From the NCBI GenBank assembly GCA_964511555.1, contig CAZEFR010000073.1, forward strand, positions 1-5,762: a stretch of DNA of 5,762 nucleotides. Direction: 5' to 3'. Shown here piece by piece: positions 1 through 4,279 of the stretch (position 1 is the first letter of the stretch; the number at the start of each line of letters is the position of its first letter). Below the pieces are notes generated by a model. That model searched no databases. It saw only the letters and a program-made list of their open reading frames with translations, and was not told the DNA's origin. This DNA comes from CAIZGX01 sp964511555 (GTDB lineage: Bacteria; Bacteroidota; Bacteroidia; Flavobacteriales_D; Sanyastnellaceae). Both the position numbers and the translations under genes were made by a program.

Positions 1-203
1 ATCTCTCAATCACTCCCTTTTTATTCGGGTTAAGTTGGTTTATTTCCCACAGATTGTTTGAGCATTTTATGAAGAATAAGGGTACAGTAGAAAATCCGGC
101 CAAGGACAATTCTCTTGCTTTTGCATGTGCTTTCTCCTTCCTTTATCTTTTGGTCTTTTTTATCATACGTGACCTCTATCCAAAAAAAAATAACAAGTCG
201 TAA
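1..203 (+). CDS. C-terminal end of a membrane protein (5' part outside window)
   Basis: An open frame enters at the left edge (first full codon at base 3) and runs 66 codons to TAA at 201-203. The peptide starts LSITPFLFGL and ends YPKKNNKS. It has two hydrophobic stretches, about residues 3-19 and 38-55, separated by a polar loop (MKNKGTVENPAKDNS), followed by a lysine-rich tail. That pattern is typical of the end of an inner-membrane protein with a cytoplasmic basic tail. No start codon is needed because the gene begins upstream of the window. The gene runs in the same direction as recA, with 61 bases between them. I do not recognise the family and assign no function. The minus-strand frame over 30-227 is the shadow of this one. 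Seen: open frame, hydrophobicity, position. Inferred: that it is a real gene. Confidence 0.6.
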   Translation, partial: LSITPFLFGLSWFISHRLFEHFMKNKGTVENPAKDNSLAFACAFSFLYLLVFFIIRDLYPKKNNKS

Positions 204-225
204 ATACATTACAAGATCACACATC

Positions 226-233
226 AAAATTTG
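226..233 (+). promoter_or_regulatory. Possible recA -7 promoter element
   Basis: AAAATTTG resembles the Bacteroidota -7 consensus TAnnTTTG, with one mismatch at the first base. It lies 31 bases before the recA start, in the only non-coding DNA between recA and the upstream gene. No clear TTG -33 partner is found 19-21 bases upstream, so the call is weak. A short inverted TTGT/ACAA pair (231-243) overlaps its end, but it does not match a LexA box I know. Confidence 0.25.
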
Positions 234-264
234 TCAAACACAATAAAAACTTAAAAAGAAAATC

Positions 265-1269
265 ATGACTGAAGTAAATAAAGAAAAATTGAAAGCCCTT
301 CAATTAACCATGGATAAGTTGGAAAAGACTTACGGAAAGGGCGCTGTAATGAAATTAGGAGACACCGCAGTTGAAGCTATGGAATACATTCCAAGTGGTT
401 CATTGGGATTAGACCTTGCGTTGGGAATAGGCGGATTTCCGAAAGGAAGAATCGTAGAAATCTACGGTCCGGAATCTTCGGGTAAAACAACCTTAGCCAT
501 TCACGCGATTGCAGAATGTCAGAAGATGGGCGGAATTGCTGCTATCATCGATGCGGAACACGCGTTCGATAAGTTCTATGCGGAAGCATTGGGGGTAGAC
601 ACCGAGAACCTCTTGATCTCGCAACCAGACAACGGTGAGCAAGGTTTAGAGATTGCCGATAATCTTATTCGTTCAGGAGCCATTGACTTGATTGTTATTG
701 ACTCTGTTGCTGCATTAACTCCACGTTCAGAGATTGAAGGAGAAATGGGCGATTCGAACGTGGGTGTGCAAGCGCGTTTAATGTCGAAGGCATTGCGTAA
801 GCTTACAGGTACCATTAGCAAGACAGGATGTTGCTGCATCTTCATTAACCAATTGCGTGAAAAGATTGGTGTCATGTTCGGTAACCCAGAAACCACAACA
901 GGTGGTAATGCACTTAAATTCTACGCTTCCATTCGTATCGATATTCGTCGTTCAACACAGTTGAAAGATGGAGAGAATGTAATTGGAAATCACACTAAAG
1001 TGAAAGTGGTAAAGAACAAAGTTGCTCCACCATTCAGAACGGCAGAATTCGATATTATCTATGGTCAAGGTATCAGCCGTGTAGGCGAATTGATTGACAT
1101 GGGTGTTGATTTGGCTATTGTGAAAAAAGCAGGTTCTTGGTTCTCTTACGGTGAAACCAAATTGGGACAAGGACGCGATGCGGTAAAACAATTGCTAGAC
1201 GACAATCCAGAATTAATGGAAGAAATCGAAGGCAAAGTGAAAGCAGCACTTGCAGCTAAAACAGCATAG
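265..1269 (+). CDS. recA: Recombinase RecA
   Basis: RecA is the cytoplasmic ATP-dependent strand-exchange protein of homologous recombination; it also stimulates LexA/UmuD-type self-cleavage where those proteins exist. The 334-residue product is a normal full length. Visible landmarks are the Walker A motif GPESSGKTT (residues 68-76), a Walker B-like LIVID (142-146), the L1 loop region EIEGEMGDS (156-164), the switch NQLR (195-198), and the L2 DNA-binding loop running to GNPETTTGG (206-214). The acidic C-terminal tail, ending with lysine- and alanine-rich residues, is short. The ATG at 265 gives the usual N-terminus, with KLKALQLTMDKLEKTYGKGAVMKL. The start is preceded by an A-rich stretch with no Shine-Dalgarno sequence, as is common in Bacteroidota. 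The triple cysteine in KTGCCCIFINQ fits the Bacteroidota RecA type. It ends at a strong terminator facing a convergent gene, so it is probably transcribed alone or with the upstream membrane gene. No SOS operator is evident. Confidence 0.99.
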   Translation: MTEVNKEKLKALQLTMDKLEKTYGKGAVMKLGDTAVEAMEYIPSGSLGLDLALGIGGFPKGRIVEIYGPESSGKTTLAIHAIAECQKMGGIAAIIDAEHAFDKFYAEALGVDTENLLISQPDNGEQGLEIADNLIRSGAIDLIVIDSVAALTPRSEIEGEMGDSNVGVQARLMSKALRKLTGTISKTGCCCIFINQLREKIGVMFGNPETTTGGNALKFYASIRIDIRRSTQLKDGENVIGNHTKVKVVKNKVAPPFRTAEFDIIYGQGISRVGELIDMGVDLAIVKKAGSWFSYGETKLGQGRDAVKQLLDDNPELMEEIEGKVKAALAAKTA

Positions 1270-1288
1270 GCTTACTTCATAGACAAAC

Positions 1289-1317
1289 AAAAAGAGGAAC
1301 CAACGGTTCCTCTTTTT
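1289..1317. terminator. Bidirectional Rho-independent terminator between recA and the M42 peptidase gene
   Basis: A 13-bp perfect stem has a left arm ending GAGGAACC (to 1301), the loop AAC (1302-1304), and a right arm starting GGTTCCTC (from 1305). The right arm runs into a T tract for plus-strand transcripts. The left arm is preceded by A residues, which gives a U tract for minus-strand transcripts. It sits 19 bases after the recA stop and 19 bases beyond the stop of the convergent peptidase gene, so it can serve both. Confidence 0.92.
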
Positions 1318-1336
1318 TATTTCCACTTCATTGGAA

Positions 1337-2092
1337 TTACTTGATATATCTCCAATCTTGATTGTTCTTAATTCCTTTCAACGAATGATAGATCAATTGA
1401 ATCACAGCTTCAACGTCGTCTTTAGCAACCATTTCCACTGTCGTGTGCATGTAGCGCAGCGGAAGTGAAATAAGTGCACTCGCAACCCCAGCATTGCTGT
1501 AGGCGAAGGCATCGGTGTCGGTTCCAGTTGCGCGATAAACAGCTGCACGCTGAATGTCGATCTTATTCTTTTCAGCCGTTGTAACGATGTGCTTCAACAA
1601 GTTGTTTTGAACCGCAGGTCCATAGCTCAATACAGGCCCTCTTCCGCAGGCTAAATCTCCGCTCATGATCTTGCTCATCATTGGAGTTTGCGTGTCGTGA
1701 CAAACGTCTGTTACAATGGCAACATCGGGGTTAATGCGATGTGCAATCATTTCAGCACCACGCAATCCAATTTCTTCTTGAACCGAATTCGTGAAATACA
1801 CACCGAATGGAAGCTTGTCTTTTTTCTCTTTCAGCATGCGCGCTACTTCAGCAATCATGAATCCGCCAATGCGGTTGTCAAGTGCACGACCCAAATAATA
1901 TCTATCATTCAAAACCATGAATTCATCTTCGAACGTTGCAACGCAACCCACGTGAATACCCAAGGCTTCTACTTCGTCTTTTGATCTTGCACCCACATCC
2001 AAGAAAATATTTTTCATGGAAGGAGTTTCTTCTTTCTCTTGACGCACGTGAATGGCTGGCCATCCGAATACGCCTTTCACCAAGCCTTTCGC
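1337..2092 (-). CDS. M42 family metallopeptidase (aminopeptidase), 5' end lost in assembly gap
   Basis: M42 peptidases are cytoplasmic dinuclear-metal aminopeptidases of the TET/glutamyl aminopeptidase type that trim peptides. The visible 251 residues are the C-terminal two thirds of a family usually near 350. Numbering from the first codon after the gap, the expected metal and catalytic residues are D72 in RALDNR, the E106-E107 pair in SVQEEIG, D129 in IVTDVCHD, and H216 in YMHTT. The conserved GTDTDAFAYSNAGV stretch is at about 190-203. The first metal-binding histidine and the N-terminal ~100 residues fall in the N run. The TTG at 2081-2083 could look like a start, but the frame continues upstream into the gap as A-K-G-L, so it is an internal leucine. 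The stop faces recA across a shared terminator. The gene diverges from mnmD, so both promoters lie in the gap. The domain between residues ~8 and 65 (VFGWPAIHV to EDEF) is the usual M42 insert. Confidence 0.94.
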   Translation of the reverse strand, partial: AKGLVKGVFGWPAIHVRQEKEETPSMKNIFLDVGARSKDEVEALGIHVGCVATFEDEFMVLNDRYYLGRALDNRIGGFMIAEVARMLKEKKDKLPFGVYFTNSVQEEIGLRGAEMIAHRINPDVAIVTDVCHDTQTPMMSKIMSGDLACGRGPVLSYGPAVQNNLLKHIVTTAEKNKIDIQRAAVYRATGTDTDAFAYSNAGVASALISLPLRYMHTTVEMVAKDDVEAVIQLIYHSLKGIKNNQDWRYIK

Positions 2093-2192
2093 NNNNNNNN
2101 NNNNNNNNNNNNNNNNNNNNNNNNNNNNNNNNNNNNNNNNNNNNNNNNNNNNNNNNNNNNNNNNNNNNNNNNNNNNNNNNNNNNNNNNNNNN
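2093..2192. other. Assembly gap (100 N)
   Basis: Exactly 100 unknown bases, the conventional placeholder for a scaffold gap of unknown length. Coding frames leave the gap on both sides in opposite directions: the M42 gene leftward and mnmD rightward. The missing DNA must therefore hold about 300 nt of M42 coding sequence, the start of mnmD and the divergent promoter region. If both genes are intact, the true gap is longer than 100 bases. Confidence 0.99.
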
Positions 2193-2832
2193 GCGCACGC
2201 GAGAACTGTTGCAAACGGCAGACGGCTCGTTCACGTTGTTTATTCCGGAAGTGGAAGAGACGTATCACAGCACGCACGGCGCGGTGCAAGAATCGATGCA
2301 CGTGTTTATTGAAAACGGATTGAAGGCCTGTGATAAAGAAGAGATTCGCATTTTGGAAGTGGGTTTAGGAACGGGATTGAACGCGTCGTTAACGCTTCAG
2401 CACGCTAAGGGAAATGTCGCCTATTGCGCTTTGGAACCTTATCCGTTGTCGAAGGAAATTTTAGAAAAATTATCGGCGAATAAATCGGATCAGTTGGAAA
2501 TGAAATTTCATTTGTCAGCGCCGAACGAGTGGATCTCGATTCACGAACAATTTTCTTTTGCAAGAATGGAAGTGGGGTTGGAAGAATTTCAGTCGGAAGA
2601 AAAATTCGATATCATTTATTACGATGCCTTCGGGCCTCGGGTAGAGCCTGGCTTGTGGACGTTGGAGCGCATGCAACAATGTTTCAATTTGTTGAATGAA
2701 GGAGGAGTATTTGTCACTTATTGCGCGAAAGGCGAAGTTCGTCGCAATCTTCAAGCGGCCGGGTTTGTGGTAGAAAGGTTAGAGGGGCCGCCGGGCAAAA
2801 GAGAAATGTTAAGAGGGGTTAAGAGGAGTTAA
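2193..2832 (+). CDS. mnmD: tRNA U34 mnm5s2U methyltransferase MnmD, extreme N-terminus in gap
   Basis: MnmD transfers a methyl group from S-adenosylmethionine to the 5-aminomethyl group of wobble uridine 34 in tRNA, completing mnm5(s2)U. The visible 212 residues show the Methyltransf_30 (DUF752) pattern. From the first complete codon (2194) these are TADGSFTLFIPE (8-19), YHSTHGAVQES (24-34), the SAM-binding LEVGLGTGLN (54-63), the acidic E81 after motif I, YYDAFGPR (142-149), VTYCAKGEVRR (174-184) and GPPGKREM (198-205). The FAD oxidase half found in fused MnmC proteins is absent, as is usual for stand-alone MnmD. Family members begin just before the TADGS segment, so only a few residues should be missing. 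The last residues, VKRS and the stop, are encoded by a 10-nt GTTAAGAGGG-type repeat, so the repeat tract has reached or created the gene end. It is divergent from the M42 gene. Confidence 0.93.
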
Positions 2833-2837
2833 GATAA
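2808..2837 (+). repeat. 10-nt tandem repeat (GTTAAGAGGG type) overlapping the mnmD stop
   Basis: Three successive 10-nt units start at 2808, 2818 and 2828: GTTAAGAGGG, GTTAAGAGGA and GTTAAGATAA. The third supplies the TAA stop of mnmD (2830-2832). It is the same family as the tracts at 2864-2903, 3597-3634 and 4995-5034. Confidence 0.85.
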
Positions 2838-2840
2838 ATC

Positions 2841-2862
2841 GGGTCGAAACATCTTTCGACCC
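2841..2862 (+). terminator. Hairpin after mnmD, possible terminator lacking a T tract
   Basis: A perfect 9-bp stem (GGGTCGAAA at 2841-2849 with TTTCGACCC at 2854-2862) closes the 4-nt loop CATC, 8 bases after the mnmD stop. Position and strength fit termination of mnmD, but no T run follows: the next bases are TAGGTAAG, the start of the next repeat tract. It could instead be an RNA 3'-end stabilising structure or part of the repeat system. Confidence 0.5.
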
Positions 2863-2863
2863 T

Positions 2864-2903
2864 AGGTAAGAGAAGTTAAGAAAAGGTAAGAGATGGGAAG
2901 AAA
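2864..2903 (+). repeat. 10-nt tandem repeat tract, four units
   Basis: The four contiguous units are AGGTAAGAGA, AGTTAAGAAA, AGGTAAGAGA and TGGGAAGAAA, which keep an exact 10-nt period. Together with 2808-2837 they bracket the mnmD hairpin. Confidence 0.85.
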
Positions 2904-2908
2904 ATTCA

Positions 2909-2962
2909 TTCTCATTCTGTTTTGAACCTATTTCTGCTGGAGTAATTAATATCGCCGAAGGC
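2909..2962 (+). repeat. Composite repeat: TTCTCATTCTGT unit, 18-nt core, terminal mini-hairpin
   Basis: TTCTCATTCTGT (2909-2920) is one unit of the 12-nt repeat found three times at 3971-4006. GGAGTAATTAATATCGCC (2939-2956) is exactly repeated at 4025-4042, with about 18 of 23 bases also conserved just before it. The core ends in the small hairpin GCCGAAGGC (2954-2962). On the other strand this reads GCC-TTC-GGC, the same stem-TTC-stem design as the GAAT arrays elsewhere in the window. This copy has one hairpin where the 4025 copy has four. Confidence 0.8.
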
Positions 2963-3115
2963 AAAATTGGGTTGCGATTTTGGACTTGTTGAAAGTACTT
3001 GTTTGAGTATTAACGACACTTGATCTGGATTGAAATTTACTCATCCAAAAAAAGGGAAAATATATAATAATAGTTACGGAAAATTAAATGATGGAAAACA
3101 ACGAACAAACAAAAT
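2963..3115. other. Non-coding stretch before the MORN-variant gene
   Basis: No convincing gene is present. CAAAAT (2962-2967) and ATTTTG (2977-2982) form a weak inverted pair. An AT-rich patch with TATAAT (3063-3068) lies 48 bases before the next gene, but it has no good -35/-33 partner at a usual distance. A 12-codon frame including its stop (ATG 3088 to TGA 3121-3123, MMENNEQTKYE) ends overlapping the start of the next gene; it may be chance or a leader peptide. Confidence 0.5.
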
Positions 3116-3349
3116 ATGAATGAGAAAAAGCAAAAAATTGTTGACGGTGTTACCATAAAGTATCACGCTAACGGTAAGACAATTTGGTCAAAAGGAAGAA
3201 TCATTGACGGAAAAGCAGAAGGCTATTGGGAATGGTACAGAATTGACGGAACAATAAAGCGTTCGGGACACTTTGAGAATGGAGATCCTGTTGGCGAATG
3301 GACAACCTATGACGATAAAGGTAAACCATATAAAGTGACGAAAAAATAG
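3116..3349 (+). CDS. Small MORN-variant (YwqK-like) repeat protein
   Basis: The 77-residue product is built from short repeats of the MORN-variant type found in proteins annotated as YwqK-family antitoxin-like. The units are YHANGKTIWSKGRIIDGK (residues 16-33), YRIDGTIKRSGHFENGDP (41-58) and a partial YDDKGKPYKV (65-74). Each has the aromatic-x-x-[ND]-G start and the later [DN]-G turn, separated by the linkers GYWEWY and GEWTTY. There is no signal peptide, so it is probably cytoplasmic. Such proteins are small beta-hairpin repeat scaffolds. The antitoxin label comes from annotation of the family, and no toxin gene is adjacent here. The ATG at 3116 is the only sensible start. It overlaps the TGA of a 12-codon upstream frame by one base at each side of the junction region, so translational coupling is possible but unproven. 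It stands alone between repeat blocks, with an inverted repeat after its stop. Confidence 0.82.
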   Translation: MNEKKQKIVDGVTIKYHANGKTIWSKGRIIDGKAEGYWEWYRIDGTIKRSGHFENGDPVGEWTTYDDKGKPYKVTKK

Positions 3350-3353
3350 CAAC

Positions 3354-3410
3354 GAACCGCTAGCGCTGGCTTTAGCTTCGCTGATTTTGAATTGGCAAAA
3401 GTGGCGGTTC
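3354..3410. repeat. Long-loop inverted repeat after the MORN-variant gene
   Basis: GAACCGC (3354-3360) pairs with GCGGTTC (3404-3410). Inside it, AGCG (3362-3365) pairs with CGCT (3379-3382), giving a nested structure 5 bases after the stop. No T tract follows, so intrinsic termination is doubtful. It could mark a recombination boundary or an RNA 3' structure. Confidence 0.45.
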
Positions 3411-3536
3411 AGTAATGTTCGAATTATTATTTCTGTAAATCAATGGTGATTACGTCTTCACCGCCTCCAACGCAAACACCAACGGTATTTTTTTTTCGAA
3501 GTGATTTGTGTAAAAAAGATAAGAGAGGGGAACAAT

Positions 3537-3586
3537 GTCTTTCAGACGAATGCCCTTCGGGCGAATGCTTTGCGAATGTCTGCGAC
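3537..3586 (+). repeat. GAAT-hairpin array, copy 1 (four hairpins)
   Basis: The hairpins are GTCTTTCAGAC (3537-3547), GCCCTTCGGGC (3552-3562), GCTTTGC (3567-3573) and GTCTGCGAC (3578-3586). Each is separated from the next by GAAT. Every unit is a short perfect inverted repeat around a 3-nt loop (TTC, TTT or TGC), and the stems differ between units but still pair. A wider fold is also possible, in which outer stems pair across a central unit. Confidence 0.85.
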
Positions 3587-3596
3587 GTTTATGAAG

Positions 3597-3634
3597 AGTT
3601 AAGAAAAGGTAAGAAAGGTTAAGAGAAGGAAGAA
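3597..3634 (+). repeat. 10-nt tandem repeat tract in copy A
   Basis: The units are AGTTAAGAAA (3597-3606), AGGTAAGAAA (3607-3616), GGTTAAGAGA (3617-3626) and the degenerate AGGAAGAA running into the next hairpin array. A single further unit, AGATAAGAGA, lies at 3517-3526 before array 1. In copy B the equivalent tract is at 4995-5034. Confidence 0.8.
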
Positions 3635-3670
3635 TGTCTTTCAGACGAATGCTTCGCGAATGTCTGCGAC
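3632..3670 (+). repeat. GAAT-hairpin array, copy 2 (three hairpins)
   Basis: The hairpins GTCTTTCAGAC (3636-3646), GCTTCGC (3651-3657) and GTCTGCGAC (3662-3670) are each preceded by GAAT. The array ends three bases from the ORF6N remnant's stop. It is identical over its 39 bases to 5031-5069. CAGAC in the first unit can also pair with GTCTG in the last, around GAAT-GCTTCGC-GAAT. Confidence 0.88.
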
Positions 3671-3673
3671 TTC

Positions 3674-3934
3674 CTAATCATGAAGATGTGAGAGTATTTG
3701 AGACACGAGTCCATCCATTTTAGAAAATGCAAACCATCGTTTTCCTAAATCCTTCAATGACGCGCCAAGATTGAATACATACGGTAGTTTTCTTAATCCC
3801 ATTTTTTCAGAATTGGATGTCACAATTTGTGACTTCCAATTATCGAATTCCTCAGAGGTTAGCTGACACATGAATTGTTCAGGAAATCTGTTTGCATTAC
3901 GCTTTACAGTTTGATTTAGAACTCTGGTTTGAAC
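3674..3934 (-). pseudogene. Internally deleted ORF6N-domain gene remnant
   Basis: The frame is open for 86 codons, from V (3932-3934) to TAG (3674-3676). The first part reads VQTRVLNQTVKRNANRFPEQ and continues FMCQLTSEEFDNWKSQIVTS to KLPYVF, which is the conserved first half of an ORF6N (phage/KilA-N-associated DNA-binding) domain. It then jumps directly to LGASLKDLGKRWFAF, the last 29 shared residues of the complete paralogue at 5098-5762. Relative to that gene about 170 residues (about 510 nt) are deleted, yet the join is in frame. The ORF6N N-terminus (about 25-30 residues) is also absent; upstream sequence switches at about 3935 to a GAAT-hairpin array. The only ATG (3869-3871) would give 65 residues starting inside the domain. 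Both base differences from the paralogue in the shared end are synonymous. It may be a dead fragment, or a small protein still under constraint; the fragment reading is more likely. Confidence 0.82.
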
Positions 3935-3966
3935 CTTCGGGCGAATGCTTCGCGAATGTATTTGAC
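3935..3966 (+). repeat. GAAT-hairpin array, copy 3, truncating the ORF6N remnant
   Basis: The array starts mid-hairpin (CTTCGGGC, 3935-3942, the right part of a GCCCTTCGGGC unit). It continues with GAAT, GCTTCGC (3947-3953), GAAT, and a decayed GTATTTGAC (3958-3966). The left edge coincides with the point where the ORF6N coding match stops, so the junction between gene and array is inside a hairpin. Confidence 0.75.
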
Positions 3967-3970
3967 GAAA

Positions 3971-4006
3971 TTCTCATTCTGTTTCTCATTCTTTTTCTCA
4001 TTCTTT
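3971..4006 (+). repeat. 12-nt tandem repeat, three units
   Basis: TTCTCATTCTGT (3971-3982) is followed by two copies of TTCTCATTCTTT (3983-3994 and 3995-4006). One further unit is at 2909-2920, in both places followed by the 18-nt core GGAGTAATTAATATCGCC after about 20 bases. Confidence 0.88.
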
Positions 4007-4024
4007 TTTGCACCAATTTCCGGC

Positions 4025-4095
4025 GGAGTAATTAATATCGCCGCAGGTATTCGTTACAACGTAACATTCGCTGCAGGCATTCGTCAAAGACATTA
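4025..4095 (-). repeat. 18-nt core and inverted GAAT-hairpin array, copy 4
   Basis: GGAGTAATTAATATCGCC (4025-4042) is an exact copy of 2939-2956. It runs into an array in the opposite orientation to copies 1-3 and 5. On the plus strand the spacers read ATTC (4049, 4066, 4079) and separate GCCGCAGGT (4040-4048, imperfect), GTTACAACGTAAC (4053-4065, perfect 5-bp stem), GCTGCAGGC (4070-4078, imperfect) and GTCAAAGAC (4083-4091, perfect). The stem sequences differ from the other arrays while the spacer-plus-triloop design is kept. Copies 1-3 and copy 4 therefore lie on either side of, and face each other across, the ORF6N remnant. Confidence 0.8.
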
Positions 4096-4107
4096 GGGGT
4101 ATGGAAG

Positions 4108-4124
4108 AATTGTTTTGAACAATT
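4108..4124. repeat. Isolated 7-bp hairpin with TTG triloop
   Basis: AATTGTT (4108-4114), loop TTG, AACAATT (4118-4124): a perfect inverted repeat 13 bases beyond array copy 4. It has the same triloop design but no GAAT spacer. It may be a relic of the array or a weak terminator; no T run follows. Confidence 0.5.
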
Positions 4125-4161
4125 AATTTCTGCTCTTTACTTTTAATTACCTTTAGCTAAC

Positions 4162-4218
4162 CGCAACAAACCTGCGCCTATCTCGCTGCAATGACATGTA
4201 TTGGGTAGGTTTGTAGCG
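4162..4218. repeat. Inverted repeat upstream of the DUF4145 gene
   Basis: CGC-A-ACAAACCT (4162-4173) pairs with AGGTTTGT-A-GCG (4207-4218): 8 bp, one A/A mismatch, then 3 bp, around a 33-nt loop. It lies 61 bases before the DUF4145 start and includes the candidate -7 element TAGGTTTG. It could be an operator or an RNA leader structure. The rest of 4096-4279 shows no gene. Confidence 0.55.
4206..4213 (+). promoter_or_regulatory. Candidate -7 element for the DUF4145 gene
   Basis: TAGGTTTG matches the Bacteroidota -7 consensus TAnnTTTG exactly and lies 66 bases before the start codon. No TTG is found at the expected -33 distance; CTG near 4186 is the closest. It overlaps the right arm of the inverted repeat at 4162-4218, so chance from the repeat is a real alternative. 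Confidence 0.35.
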
Positions 4219-4279
4219 TGTATAAGTAAGTTATAGGTAAACCGCCGGGACAGACCTCGGTAGACAAAAAACATTTATC

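Larger units (their letters stand above)
3463..3769 (-). repeat. Composite duplicated block, copy A (leader, 10-nt tract, hairpin arrays, ORF6N 3' end)
   Basis: Copy A of a block also present at 4941-5193 in the same orientation. The first 66 nt (3463-3528) match 4941-5006 with 5 mismatches and no indels. The last 87 nt (3683-3769) match 5107-5193 with 2 mismatches, both synonymous in the ORF6N frame. Copy A is longer because it contains two hairpin arrays and an extra 10-nt tract. The 66-nt leader lies in a minus-strand open frame that ends at a TAA at 3427-3429 and reads, near its end, GVCVGGGEDVITIDLQK. The CVGGG part loosely recalls a thiolase C-terminus. In copy B the same frame has a stop codon, so this is probably the remnant of a gene end rather than a working gene. 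Similarity to copy B ends at 3769, where the ORF6N remnant is deleted. Confidence 0.85.

Noticed and set aside
30..227. 65-residue minus-strand frame before recA
   Set aside because: It is the antisense of a better, hydrophobic plus-strand frame that enters from the left edge; its sequence has no domain-like pattern.
204..264. LexA/SOS operator before recA
   Set aside because: Only a short TTGT/ACAA inverted pair is present; no recognised LexA consensus can be supported.
576..1191. Minus-strand frames inside recA
   Set aside because: They are shadows of a certain gene; no independent protein signature.
1688..1984. Plus-strand frame inside the M42 gene
   Set aside because: Antisense shadow of a clearly recognised peptidase.
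1936..2301. Several frames that cross the N run
   Set aside because: They are open only because unknown bases contain no stops. Only the mnmD part right of the gap and the M42 part left of it are supported.
2515..2754. Minus-strand frame inside mnmD
   Set aside because: Shadow of the recognised methyltransferase.
3116..3349. Toxin-antitoxin pair
   Set aside because: YwqK-like proteins are sometimes named antitoxins, but no second small gene that could be a toxin lies beside it.
3537..3670. CRISPR array
   Set aside because: The repeating elements are 4-nt spacers and 7-11-nt hairpins with no unique 30-40-nt spacers, and no cas genes are present.
4155..4236. Integron attC site upstream of the DUF4145 gene
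   Set aside because: TAAC and GTTA do flank a palindromic stretch, but the RYYYAAC/GTTRRRY core boxes and the spacing of the inner stem do not fit, and no integrase is visible.
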